Shown: positions 12,623 through 28,200 of the stretch, piece by piece
Numbering within the stretch: position 1 is the stretch's first letter
Layout of the letters: each line of letters begins with the position of its first letter
NCBI RefSeq assembly: GCF_037975245.1
Contig: NC_092583.1
Span: 11,487,764-11,551,763 of the forward strand
Source: Apostichopus japonicus
Taxonomy: Eukaryota > Echinodermata > Holothuroidea > Aspidochirotida > Stichopodidae
DNA: 64,000 bases
Direction: 5' to 3'
Position numbers and translations under genes: made by a program
The notes under the pieces: generated by a model
The model's database searches: none
The model's input: the letters and a program-made list of their open reading frames with translations, nothing else
What the model was told of the DNA's origin: nothing

Positions 12623-14507
12623 GTTTATAACTTGCAATGAGGGAATCCATTTATAGCCATCTTAGTTTGTTCGGTGCCCAGTCAGAAGACTGCACTACCT
12701 TGCAAAACGGATGCAAGCAGGGGATTATTCTTGCCCAAGTCGTTTATGATAACTCTTTTTCTCGCGTGCAACTGTATATGCCTCAGAGTCCGTTTCTGCT
12801 TGCCCACTGTATTATGCATGCCGGAGGATCTGTCCGATACAAACTTGTATCAATCGAAAGCGTTGCTGCGGGCGTTCTCTGGGCAGTACAGCAAATAGAT
12901 ACGGGAAAATAGCTTTGTGAAAAAGAAAGGTACCGGTACACTAGGATGTTCATACTAGGGTCTTAACAAGACTACCAGGGGACCACGCCCCTAGTTCCAT
13001 TTTGATAGAAATTCGCAGGAATGGGATTTTCAAGAGAATTTCGGCCATTTATGAATAATTACATAGGTAACAAAATAACGGGAAAATGACTGGGGAAACT
13101 TTTAGCAGTGCAAGAGAACGATGGAATTTTTTTGTTATGATACTTAGCAAGTCAAAACTAATGAACTCCAGCACTGATATGAGATTTTAGGACAAAACAG
13201 GACCAAACAAAATTCATCAAAAATCAACCCCCAAAAAAGCTGCTATATAAGGGGAATAGAATCGTTGAACTGGTTTATGGAAGTGACTGGACTTCTCGAA
13301 GGTTCTTTAATCAAGAAGCAGGCTGGTATGAAAAAGTCTCTTCTGAAACCCAATCATATACTGATCTTTAATAACGATCAACGGCAATTTTACCTTGAAA
13401 TTGAAGATTATTATCTCGATAGGTTGTTAGGAGCTTCTATCCGAAGACGAGGTCAGGTTACACTATTTTGCACTATATGTTAAAAATACCAGCAAGTCTC
13501 TTTAATCTATTCAGGAAAAGTTGAGGTCAGTCACAAATCCCTCCTCCGTAAATACAATACTATAGCCCACTCAATGAGGCAATCAACATGACGTACAATT
13601 TTCGTTAAAAAACCAATGGTAGTTGTACCGTGGGCAGAAGATTGTTGCACAGTGCTGGAAACATGTTTCGAAGTTGGGTTTCTTAACAATTCCCAACTAT
13701 CATCATTGTGAATACGATGATTTTTTTCTTCTATGGTTTTATCCTTCATTGCGCCTCTAATCTTTGCAAGAATGTTACCAGTTTAACGTTACATGTGGCT
13801 TTTAAGTAGGCTAAGGGTTCAGTTGGAAGTTATGAGTCATGAGTTACATAAGATCTACAAGCAAAAATGTGCCAACTCTTGCTTGTCACTGTTGTTATTA
13901 GAATATGGGCTCATCGTAGCCCACAACAATCAGACGAAACCCAAAGACAATACTATAGAACTGCATTTTGCATTCAATTACGCAGTATTGTAATACGCGT
14001 GGATTGCTTGCAATATTAAGAAGTTGTCCACGGTGTTATATTTTGGGCGGACAACACACCAGCATGAGTTAAGTCATGTAGGTACTACAAGGTGAGGGCG
14101 CTTGTGAGCGCCGAGACAGGCTCAGAATAAGTTGGCTACGCAGTTAGCCTCTGACACTGCAAATGTAAATAGACTATATGAAACTTTAAGTTTCAACGTC
14201 CAGTCATGAAGGTATCGTTCACTTGGCCAGTAATGCCAATACTGTGGCCTCGCACGCGCATTACAACAATTAGGCTACTCTTCCCGAGATGGGTATTTTC
14301 CGGCCCCATGTAAGGAGCCTGGCTTCAAACGAAGAGCAGTCGCGAAAAATGCGATGCATGGATATTCAGGTATATTATTTCACACTACACTTATACGCGT
14401 ACTTTGACGATACTTCAGATTAAGCCAATCGTACAGATTTGGTCACCGCAACATTCTATTACTAACTGCGCATTCATCAATTTTCAATACAGCTTAACCT
14501 ATCATAT
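12623..14507. other. no gene seen
   Basis: Several open frames of 60-90 codons lie here (for example 12637-12912 and 13265-13483), but none shows a recognisable domain or flanking exons. Treated as non-coding. Confidence 0.5.
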
Positions 14508-14618
14508 ATCACAAAGGTCCAGGGTTCGATTCCTACCTTCACCTGATGGGGTCTCAAAAGGACGCCGAAACTGGTAGTGAAGTGGACTTTTTCTGGAGTG
14601 TTGTCCTTTATCAATTTA

Positions 14619-14620
<2 letters not shown>
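14508..14620 (+). mobile_element. SINE-like fragment with B box
   Basis: A clear B box (GGGTTCGATTCC) at about 14522-14533 is followed by CACCTGATGGGGTCTC and a body ending in a (TA)n tract. The A box is not evident, so this is a diverged or 5'-truncated tRNA-derived SINE. Confidence 0.4.
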
Positions 14621-14623
<3 letters not shown>

Positions 14624-14679
<56 letters not shown>

Positions 14680-14712
14680 AATATGTATGCGTGTGTGTGT
14701 GTGTGTATATGT
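14624..14712. repeat. (TA)n then (GT)n microsatellite
   Basis: About 55 bases of TA followed by GTATGCGTGTGTG; sits at the 3' end of the SINE-like fragment. Confidence 0.9.
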
Positions 14713-15406
14713 GGGACATGCAAAGCCGTATGTCAAGTACATTTCATTTACAGTTAGTTACAACGTCGTTACAACGTGTAAGTTGTCGCAACTTTAGGTC
14801 GAAGGTCAGATTCCAGTCATCAATCATTAAAATGTTTTCCAAACTTGAACTTAGAAATACTAGCTACTTGTTTATTTTACACAAAGGGCATGGTAACCTC
14901 GGAGACACCTGTGTGGCGCTGCCCGTAAGATCAAAATCAGTAATCCCATTAGGGTATAACAGATGTTGAAAACAGCATTGATAAATCCGATTGAGTTAGC
15001 AATTATTGGTATACTCTATGAATCAAGAGAATCTAGTTTTTATGATTATTTTTTTTTATTGTCCGTGTAAGACTGCTGTTATCGGTGCCATCTGGACCCT
15101 TACTGTGTCTACAAAGATGTTAGCGTCACCCGTGACACGATTTTCATCGGATTTGTCTGTCTGCTTATATAACATAGTTTATCAAGTCATCATCCAGAGC
15201 TAACTCCATTATGGTAATCAAACAGGTTTTTATATATGCCCCCTTTTCTCTGTAACTGATATCCCAAGTTACTGTTCATCGTTCGGCTTTGTCGTACTAC
15301 ATGTTTCATTGATTTTTTGTTTACATTTCATAAAACCATTGAGTATTTTCTCACGTCTGGGAGATGAACGTTGCATGGTTGGCCATGAGTGTCATAACGT
15401 TCTGTT

Positions 15407-15411
<5 letters not shown>
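14713..15411. other. no gene seen
   Basis: Non-coding sequence with no supportable feature. Confidence 0.55.
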
Positions 15412-17124
<1,713 letters not shown>

Positions 17125-18070
17125 ACTACAAGGTAGAGAGACCCACAGTAATCAAGGCACAAAAGTTCAAACATCAAGGAACAAAGCAACAAGCGGCAAA
17201 CCCTCATGCAACAATGACAAAATCCTCAAGGATCGGGGGAACAAACCCCCCCGTGCATAGAGTGGGAAGTATCCAAGCATCGAGGGACAAAACATTAGCC
17301 AACAAGAGACACTGGACCATCAAACAACAAGGGACAGATCCAGGAGGTAGGAAGTTTCCAAAAGTGGGGGGGGGAGGGGCACAACATCAGAGGGGCACTT
17401 TCCCATTCCACAGCCACCACTCGTTATGCCATAAACCGAAACACACCGGTCATATCACTAAAATATATATGATGTGTTAGTATGCCTATCAATACTATTT
17501 ATTGAGATGCCATTTTAGAAATAGCATGTACAGACTAAAAAATAAATTATTAAAATAAAATATTAAAATTAACAAAGGCTTAAGATATCCAAAAGACTCC
17601 TTCTTCATCAAAGGGGCACATTTTATTTGCCAGTAGGGCACATTGCTATTTTGGCAAAAAGTGGGGGCAGTGCCCCCCCCCCCCGGCTCTTACCCCCTGG
17701 ACAGATCCTCAGTACTCAAGCGATAACTGGTCATATCATCGGGGGCAAACCCTGAAGTAACAAGCGGCAAACTCTCATGCAACAAGGGAATAATCCTCAA
17801 GGATCGAGGGACAAACCCCCCCGTGCAGTCAAGGGAGAAGTATTCAAATCATCGAGGGACACACCATCAATCAATAACACACACTGGACCATCAAACAAC
17901 AAGGGACAGATCCTCAGTATAATCAAGCGACAACGTAAGTTCATATCATCGGGGACAAACCCCGAAGGAACAAGCGACAAACCCTCATGCAAAAAGGGAA
18001 CAATCCTCAACGATCGAAGGACAAACCCTCCTGCATCATGAGAGAAATATTCAATCAACAAAGGGACCAG
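17125..18070. repeat. ~205-bp minisatellite, three units, interrupted
   Basis: Units built from CAAGGGACAAA-like words recur. The landmark AAGCGGCAAACCCTCATGCA occurs near 17193, 17763 and 17972 with small changes. The last two are 209 bp apart; the first two are 568 bp apart, or about 201 bp once the inserted MITE and its duplicated target are removed. Confidence 0.8.
17341..17699. mobile_element. hAT-type MITE (359 bp)
   Basis: Starts CAGGAGGTAGGAAG and ends in TTACCCCCTG, which are inverted repeats. The exact 8-bp duplication GACAGATC flanks it at 17333-17340 and 17700-17707. No coding capacity. It interrupts the 205-bp minisatellite. Confidence 0.85.
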
Positions 18071-18889
18071 ATGTGAGTGCTGCAGTTCTTAAATTAGACC
18101 AGGAAGACAATTTGCACTAGCTTTTTAGTACGATCATGATATATATTTTTCCATTTCATATTAGCATATCTCCAAAGCCTTAGACGCGTCACCCCGCCCT
18201 CCAACCAACCAACATACACTCACACATATACATATACACACACAAATAACTCTCAGATGAATATGAATATGAATGCTTGAGTTTCCAACCAACAGGAATG
18301 TAGCCATTTGAAAGGTTCCATTGATACGTTAATCGAGAATGAGATCAGGAAAAGTGATTGAGTTTGCTACGGCCAACACTAGCTAGCCATTGGCACCCGA
18401 ACAGTGACGTCATGCAGTCACGTGATGTCTGGAATCCGTGACCGTTGCGACAAATTACGAGTAACTAGTTGTGTATAGTGAGCAACACCTTGTTCTGTTG
18501 GCAGTATCAATAACGTGCGGATATGGGGTAACCGCCAAGGGGAGATTTCTTACCGACACGGAACTGGAATATTTCCTGTAGATGAGCATTTTATCAGATA
18601 TATTTTCCTGTTCATTATGTTTCAATGAACTTACATAGGGTCACATGAACTAAATATATAGTTTTCTTACGTTCTTATACGTTCCCGCGAGGTCTGCATA
18701 CAACCAGAAATGCGTGGATCATCCCAATTGAATGCCCTCACTTTGCATAGGGTTAATATACAGCTTGCAATGTAAATATCGATAACAATAGCCAGAAATG
18801 TTGCTTTTGTTCAACAAACACTTATAAAAAAAGCTTCGAAATCTTGTTTGTTTGTTTTTTGGTGTTTTGCTCGGGCATGATTCGCGACT
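18071..18889. other. no gene seen
   Basis: Non-coding sequence with no clear repeat structure. Confidence 0.55.
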
Positions 18890-18958
18890 CCCTCCCCCCC
18901 CCCCCAATATTATTTGGCGACCTCTTTTGAGACGCGACCCCCGTTTTGGGAAGCGCTG
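18890..18958. mobile_element. solo right end of a hAT-like element
   Basis: A C-run followed by GCGACCCCCGTTTTGGGAAG and ending GCGCTG directly before CTCTAGAG. The form resembles the ends of the neighbouring hAT-type elements. I could not find its left end. Confidence 0.4.
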
Positions 18959-18966
18959 CTCTAGAG

Positions 18967-19595
18967 CAGTGTTTCCCTAACATTATCCCCCCCCCCCCCC
19001 CCCCACGAACCTCCAGTGGATGTCAGAGTTGTCCACCAGCCCCCAACTTTTCGAGACACGATCTGAGTCATTATTATACTATAATACGCATAACAGTGCT
19101 TCGTAAGTTCATAGTGTAATATTGAACTGTATATCATGTTAAAAACAGGCTATTGACTGCATGTTGTCACTCAACAACAATTTTCAAGCATAAATTTATG
19201 CTAACTTTGCTTTGTGTCAGGCAAAATGGAGTCTGGAATTTCCAAAATAATAATAATTAATTTGGCCAACCTTTCAGTTACTTTTTCAGCTCTTTATCTT
19301 CACGACGTACTGTCATGTGTACACCAACTTCACCAAATCATGCGGTCTGTGTTTGTTTGATAATTCAGTTATTTAACACAAGCACGGTACGGTACTACTA
19401 TGCAACATATGCGTATGGAACGCGAACAGAGTTTGTCGATAGGTACGACTTTTGTACATTACTAAATTATATAATATATCAGAGTTTAGTTCAACAAAAA
19501 GTGCTCTAGTTTTGAATTTCAGAAATGTCTCACGAACCCCCTGGGATGGACTCACGCACCCCTGGGGTTCATTCACCCCAGTTAGGGAACCCCTG
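18967..19595. mobile_element. hAT-type non-autonomous element (629 bp)
   Basis: Left end CAGTGTTTCCCTAAC and right end GTTAGGGAACCCCTG are inverted repeats (12 of 15). An 8-bp duplication with one difference flanks it: CTCTAGAG at 18959-18966 and ATCTAGAG at 19596-19603. No transposase frame. Confidence 0.8.
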
Positions 19596-19603
19596 ATCTA
19601 GAG

Positions 19604-20319
19604 GGTGCCATTCAATATGCCTTATAAATCATACCATTTACTGATTTCTCGCGGGGGTGATCGAGGGGCAAAGAAATAACAAAAGGACACTTATAGAATT
19701 CTCTTTAAATAATTAAAAAAAGAAACTGACGCACAAATTTTTACTTTTCAAGAGAATGAAATAACATGTGAATGATTTTTACTCTTATTTTTTTCCGGCC
19801 CGGCTCAATTTTCTAGTAACAAGTTTTCGGGTCGACCGCTTGAAATTTCAAAGACGGCCGAATTTACCGATTCAATATAACCACTTGTCATTGCTGTGAC
19901 GTCACACATGCTGAGTACCGACGAAAATAGTATTATCAAAGATAATATGACTCTCAAGTTTAACTTAATGATCTTCTCTTATATTCCATGATTCTGAATA
20001 AATTTTGATCAACATCATAGCACTAGATATTTCTCATTTTAAGTTGTTTGCCCATCGAATAAAAAATGTCAGTTTACTAGTTATGGGCAGTCAGAGCTCA
20101 TGAAACGCTCATACTCAGGCATCGTATAGCTTCTCCTACTGTTACAACAACCGATTGATTTTATCGATACGATCAAAGAATTCTTGTTGTCTACATGATC
20201 CATTGTTTTGTGCAGTCTCTAAACGTCTGTCGAAAACTGGATTTTTTGCACAATCAGGCCAAGAATGTGAAGAAAATGTTAATTTCACAAAATGATCTAT
20301 TGACGACGAAAGCAACCCA
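19604..20319. other. no gene seen
   Basis: Non-coding sequence without recognisable features. Confidence 0.55.
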
Positions 20320-20402
20320 GTATTGTGTAACGTTTGTACCCGTTATGTAAATGGGCAATTGCCCAAAGTGTGCATGCATGACCCGTTACTGACACACACA
20401 CT

Positions 20403-20471
<69 letters not shown>

Positions 20472-20550
20472 ATATAAGTGTGTGTGTCAGTAACGGGTCA
20501 CACTTTGGGCAATCGCCCATTTACATAACGGGTACAACGTTACACAATAC
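20320..20550. repeat. large palindrome with (TA)n centre
   Basis: Left arm GTATTGTGTAACG onward is the reverse complement of the right arm ending CGTTACACAATAC; arms are about 90-100 bp and meet in (TA)n at 20402-20462. The left arm has 8 extra bases (TGCATGCA-like) and few mismatches, so it should form a hairpin or cruciform. It may be a foldback MITE. Confidence 0.8.
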
Positions 20551-20650
20551 CTCTGCATGGATCAGCGGTTTTCTTTTACCACTTTCTCGGTTACCTAGAA
20601 ACCAAATCCTGATTTGGATCTTTTACAGTAAAGCCACAGTATTGTTTTTC
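20551..20650 (+). repeat. dispersed repeat, copy 1
   Basis: The block from CTCTGCATGGATCAGCGG to CACAGTATTGTTTTTC recurs at 22.3-23.5 kb, where it is split by an insertion. ACAATAC before it and GTATTGT at its end suggest short inverted ends. Confidence 0.75.
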
Positions 20651-20950
20651 ATCACATTATAGTTTTCAATATCGGTCGTTGGGATATTTTTGATACTTTG
20701 AATGACCAATCACATCCGACTAGTGACCGAAGTCATCTGAGGTCAACAAAATGGGAATAAACAAAATCTGATGAGGTATATACGGTACTTGAAAAGTTCA
20801 ATGCCAATGGGATGGTTAAAACATTTGTTTTCTCAATTAAGGAATTGTTATGATGATGGAAAATGGCCGTTCCATATTTCCTTTTGAGCTACCTGAATGA
20901 TACTAACTAAGGTTTTGAATGCTGGTACCACGTTGGAATTATATATTTGA

Positions 20951-22310
<1,360 letters not shown>

Positions 22311-22353
22311 ACAATACCTCTGCATGGATCAGCGGTTTTCTTTTACCACTTTC

Positions 22354-23454
22354 CAGGCGCGGCGGAACGGAAAAATTATTGGGGGGGGGGGGGGGGGCTA
22401 ATGTGTGGAGACTATCTAAGCGGAGCGCCACCATCGGTTGGCGCGGAGCGTACAAGAACATTTTGGGTTTTTTCAAACCTCCAGATGGCCGGAAACGGCA
22501 CTTTCCGAGTGTTTTATGCTGCGAATACCTAGCCCTAAAATATGGGTCTCAAGCCTGCAATTTCTCAGATTGCACGTAAAAGTCTGTAAAAACATTGTAA
22601 TTTGTATATTCGATGGTTTTTTAAGAGAGTAGCTATTACTCGTAGTGTACTCGCAAAGATGTTTTGAGTGTAGTAAGGGCAGTGGCGGAGCTAGGGGTAT
22701 TGGTCAGGGAGGACAAGAATGGTCTGTAGGGGCGCTTTCGACACTATCTAAGCGGAGCGCCACCACAGGTTGGCGCGGAGCGTACAGAAATTTTTTGAGT
22801 AAAGATACTCCCTAGATTGCAGGAAATGACCCTTTCCGGGGCCTTGCTAATTTGCAGATAAACGGAGAATAAATAGGTGTCGTCGCCATTTTGTCGGAAA
22901 ATTACACCAACAGAATATGACAAATGTCAATAGGTATATGAGAGCGCAATAAAATAGTCAAAAATCGCGAATAAGTAAAAAGTAGTGAAAAGCTGAAAAG
23001 GGCGCCAGCAGTCCATTTGAGTCCGTCGGGGGGGGGGGGGGGATCCGCCCCTGACTGTATATATGGACGCTCCGCCACTAAGTAAGGGGATGTTGGAGAA
23101 CTGGCTGAAATGAGGCAAGTCATTGGCCTAAGACGAAGTTGTGTTACGCTTACCGGTACTCACACTCACTGCTTCCACTTTTCACGGGGCGTGAAGACGC
23201 GGTTGGGGTGACAATGTGGTCTATAGCCAGGGGACGGGCCGAGGGTCCCCCAGCAATTACTAAAATTATTACACCTATAGAGTATACGTGTGCATCGGAC
23301 AGATCGACAAGTATGCACTGAAAAATGGGCAGATGCACGTTTCGGAGCCTTGGTAAATATTGGGGGGGCTTATCATGCATTTGCCCCCTCAACTTTTTTA
23401 TTGGGGGGGGGGGGGCCTGAGCCCCCCCAAGCCCCCCCGGTTCCGCCGCCACTG
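22354..23454. mobile_element. hAT-type element, outer of a nest (1101 bp)
   Basis: Left end CAGGCGCGGCGGAAC and right end GTTCCGCCGCCACTG are inverted repeats (13 of 15). The exact 8-bp duplication CCACTTTC lies at 22346-22353 and 23455-23462. Without its nested guest it is about 692 bp. It contains the AAGCGGAGCGCCACC motif shared with the other hAT-type elements here and has no transposase. Confidence 0.85.
22680..23080. mobile_element. hAT-type MITE, nested inner (401 bp)
   Basis: Left end CAGTGGCGGAGC, right end GCTCCGCCACTA; exact 8-bp duplication AGTAAGGG at 22672-22679 and 23081-23088. Related copies lie at 32968 and 47711 in the opposite orientation. Confidence 0.9.
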
Positions 23455-23851
23455 CCACTTTCTCGATTACCTAGAAACCAAATCCTGATTTGGATCTAGT
23501 ACAGTAAAGCCGCAGCATTGTTTTTCTTTTTAACTTCTATTAACGATTTAAAACTTCATCATATCCCCCACCACACCGATCCCCTTTTTGTTGTTGTCTA
23601 TGAACGTATCCCTGGGGGGGGGGAGGGGGTACCGAAGATTCAAGTTCTGTCAGAAACTCAACGCCGATTAATGTAGTCAAATAGGTGGTGTCGTACCACA
23701 AGTTATTGCTCCATTGACTTACACAATGAGGTTGTCACTTTGGAACGCCACAAGGGAAAACTAGGTTTCAATTGACACGCACTACCCGCCAGTGCGCCAG
23801 TGCTTGCGCATAGTCTCGCTCCGTCTGCTCGCTCATAACCGGTGCTGTGGA

Positions 23852-23930
23852 CGAGTGGTCAAAGGCGGTGGCATTCGAAGCAATGAGGCTTAGCAATGGG
23901 AAGGTCCCGGGCTCGTGGCCGTGTCTTAGT
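23852..23930 (+). mobile_element. type II tRNA-like sequence (Ser/Leu-like), degraded
   Basis: GGACGAGTGGTCAAAGGCG resembles the A-box half of a serine or leucine tRNA, and GGTCCCGGGCTCGTGGCC stands where the B box should be but is altered. Probably a SINE head or tRNA pseudogene. Confidence 0.4.
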
Positions 23931-24127
23931 TATTAGGTGGGTTATTCGTCCAATAGCAATGTACGGTTTTTCCAACTGAAAAATGACTTTCTAAATTTGG
24001 AAAGATTCCAAATTTGAGTTAAAATGTTGAAGTGGAAGTAACCCGACGTGTTAGTTGTAATCCATAAGCCCTTCCTGTTTTTTCCACATTTGTGGTCGCT
24101 TAAAGCGTTGTAAAAATAAATGTTGCT

Positions 24128-24362
<235 letters not shown>

Positions 24363-25007
24363 TCCAACTGTAACCAGTTCAGATTTTCTGCAATGCTTTC
24401 TATCGCCTTCAGATCTCTTTATTTCCACACCGTCTGTACTCTGATTTATGTTCTTTCATGGAGAAAACCCTTGATGATGACTGAAACGATGCCAATACAA
24501 GCACTGCATTGGTTCATTCTTGGTCATTTAAGTTTCCCTCTAACTTTTCGAGCGGATGTACGTTACTGCATGTAATTGTGGTATGATGCCTAAGATGACT
24601 ACCCAGAATGATGGGGTACTGCTACTATATTTCGTCCAGAGTTGCCAATATCATCGAGTTACAAGAGACCACTTACAAAGTTGAAAAAACTTAAATATAG
24701 ACCATTACTCATGTTTTTATTTGTTTGTGTTCCTTCAAAAAAATAATACATAACCTCATTTTGTTTTTAAATTTTGCAAACGAAACCTGATTATAGTTGA
24801 CGAAAAAAACATATTATTTGGTGCTCACTGCAATGAGCAGTGGAAACAATTGAGCTCAATTGTTATTGTTGGTTGGTGGGCTATTTACATGCATTCACCC
24901 TGCTCCTGGCGGTTAATGTTACAAGCAGACTACTTTCACGAAACATCATAAAGCAGTCGAAAAGGACAACAATGACCACTAAGCAAAGTCATGAGGGGTG
25001 AATATAA
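24363..25007. other. 5' flank of the primase gene
   Basis: No obvious TATA box or upstream exon. An in-frame TAA directly precedes the ATG at 25008, so the reading frame cannot extend upstream without a new splice site. Confidence 0.5.
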
Positions 25008-25219
25008 ATGGCTTTCTACATAAAACCGGCTGATGGAGTCATATCACTAAGCAATCTGGAAAGATTTGGAAAAAAACGTTTGATATTCCTTCTCGCAATA
25101 TTGAGATGTGACGGAACGGAAAACTTCAAACGTTTGATCAGCAAACTTGAAACGACACTTGATTCCGATTGCCTTATTGAGGGTTCGAAGCGTGATAGAG
25201 CTTCCCACTTCCTACTCAG
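25008..25219 (+). CDS. primase large subunit exon 1
   Basis: Codes residues 1-70 plus two bases of codon 71 (phase 2). The donor is CTCAG|GTGAAC. The ATG is chosen because TAA precedes it in frame and MAFYIKP aligns with the start of the human folded domain. Confidence 0.8.
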
Positions 25220-28200
25220 GTGAACTATAAAGCTAAACGAAGAAAGAAAAGAAAATTGAGGCAAATGTGATAGATTAGGGACTTTGGGTCATTTTCGCGG
25301 AACTACTTCTGTATGGATTTTGTGTAAGCATTAAATTAGGTTAGACTAGGCCTGTGTTCCCCGGGTTAAATAAATTTGTGTACAGTACTATTGTTCAGTG
25401 ACAGAAATTTAAGCAAATATATTTCAGAATATGTTTGTTTCAGATCAGTAATTGTACTGCGAATGAACTCCCACATGAATTTAGCTTGCTACATAGCCTA
25501 CTACATATTGCTGCAACAATTGCTTCCAACCACAGCATGTTGTTAGGGTAAGGTTACAATTGTGTACATAGTCTCAATAAATACAGTACTGTACATGGCA
25601 GTGTTTGCACTCTCTAGTCATTTTTTTTTTGATGAGAGAGTGTATTGAAAATGGAAACCTTTCATTCCTATCATTGTTAAATGCCTTTGTCATAGTCTAT
25701 AGTACTCAGAAGTCTGTGCTGTTTCATTCACTTCGGTAGTAATTTAGAACATGTACAGTATGATCCTGTCAGTCCTCCAATATATCTTCTTAACTTAGCT
25801 GTACAGTAGATCATTGTGCCCGTATATGCAATGGCTGGTACAGTATGTTCTACTGTTTGATTGTTTTTAATTAAACCATTGAACTCCAATGAGGCCCTCC
25901 TGGATGATTTACTGCAAATATTTAAATATAATGAACTCTAATGCCTTGCCTATATCTGTTCTAGCCTTCACTTCCCTAAATCCTTGCTCATGTTTCTCCC
26001 AGTCCCACCTTATCTCCTCCCCTTTCTCCCATCTTCTCCTCCCCTGTCTCCCATCCTCTCCTCCCCGGTCTCCCATCCTCTCCTCCCCTGTCTCCCATCC
26101 TCTCCTTCCCTCTTCACATTAGAGGAAAGTTTTAAGTTCTCTAATGAATGGCTTCAACTTAGCTTGCTAACTTAAAATTCTCTCTTTTCTGTTTATATGC
26201 AGGCTTGTCTGTTGTGAAGATGTGGAAATGAAAGATTTTCTCTTACGAGCCGAGACAGAGCTCTTTTGTTATCGGTTTTCCAACATGAACACTTCAGAGC
26301 TCACACACATTCTGAAGTCTACCCATAAGTTTGTGTCGAGTTGCCTCGGTTTTCAATCCTGTGCCAAAGATGAAGCTTTATGTGACTTGTATATGACTTT
26401 TGAGATGATTTATGCATCAGTTGGTTCATGGAAGACTGTTGTCAAGAAATACATGAAGGATTGTACGAGGGAAACCTTCCAAATTCCATTTCAATTGGCT
26501 TTAAGCTTGATTGCCAGTCGTCAAATTCTTGTCACGAAAGGTCTGGCTCAAGTACCATTTTCGAAGTTACACGTCATCCTCTCCTATCTGTTCCGTTCTG
26601 TGTTATGCAAAGGATTGGAAAAAGCTGGAACAATATCTTCTACAAGTTTGTACAACGAAAAAAGAACAAGTGACCTTCTGCATAACTTAAGAATATTTTG
26701 CCAAAGGTTACTCGGTAAAACACAGACTGCAGCTTTATTCACAGGACAGGAAACTGCAATCACTTGTGATGAGATCAAGCAAGAGGCATATTTGTTCCCA
26801 CCTTGCATGTATTACCCATACAGAGTGTTGTTACAACGTCATCGCCTGAGACACCATTCCAGGGTAAGACAATATCAAGATTTGTAAAATATGACTTTAA
26901 AACTCTAGTCCAATCAGCTAAGTACTGTATATGTTTCGTTGAATTAAAAAATTGAAAAATTATAATTATTATTTTGTTGTAACTAAGATATTGCTCTCTT
27001 TGTCAATTGGTTAAGGTAAGACACATTTTATAGTCGATTTAATCATTTAAAATTTTTTTTTTTAACCGTGTCTTCCTTTCTTTATGTGGCTATTTTGGTA
27101 TTGAAGGATTAGGGTGGGGGGAGGGGGTGGGGAATGGTCGATGTAATCACCCCATCATAGCTGTTTGCTTTTAAAAGACACTTTTGTTCCTCTTAATAAA
27201 AAATGATTCTTTCTGAAACACTTTGATGGTGGCTAGTGCTTTCTATGGCAATATTTTCAAATCTCAGATTGGTAGAAAATTGGAAAAATTAAAAAGTTTA
27301 TCCCAGTTACCACTGCTTTTCCCCACCTCTCCCTTCCCTTCCCTTCCTTCTACACCCCCCTCGCACTGCCTCCCTTCATGTCCTCGCACAATCTCTTGGA
27401 AACCTGGTGTTTAAGAGACATTAGTTTTCAAATATCTTCTTGTAATCTCACTATGCTAATCGTTGAACCGTTATGAAGCCGTTATGTCACATTGTTTAAG
27501 TTTCACTGAAAGACTAAACCATTAAAAGGTAGGCTGTGGTTCTACACAACTGTTTGTTCATCTTCGACTGTACATATTATTTGTTTAAATACTGACAAGA
27601 CATGGTCTAACTTATTGAACCTTTCTCGACATCATTGCACCCTACTCTTCCTGACATGTTTTGATTGCATCGATTTTCTCTTCATTACCAGTCTTCCTTC
27701 ATTGCAAACTAAACAAGGCTTACTTATTTTCTTTCTCTATGACTGTTTAAATATCACTGACCTTGACTTAATTCTTTTCCAGATCCAGTTCACGCTGTTC
27801 CTTAAAGAAGTCGGTCTTCCCATGACCGAAGCGCTAACTTTCTGGAAACACGAGTACAGCCTTCCGGAAGTAGACAAGTCCGGAAAGGAGATCAACGGTG
27901 AACACTCCTGGCAGAAGGATAGAAAGAGATACACGTATAACATTCGCCATTTGTATGGACTGGAAGGATCCAAGATCGATTACAAGGCTCACAGTTGCAA
28001 ATTTTTACAGGTACTATTATCGTCTTTATCATTCACATCCAATCCAGTGCCCCCCACCCCCACACAACCACATCCCATCTCCCACCCACACCTCAGTAAC
28101 TCATCGATACAGAACCTATTTGTTACGGAAGTGTGTCTAAAGTATGTATGAATTTTTTGGTATGTATTTTAGACCCTCCTGCAAGCAGAACTTGCGAAAA

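Larger units (their letters stand above)
22311..23527 (+). repeat. dispersed repeat, copy 2, split by insertion
   Basis: 22311-22353 and 23463-23527 together match the repeat at 20551-20650; the join falls at CCACTTTC, the duplicated target of the element between. Confidence 0.8.
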
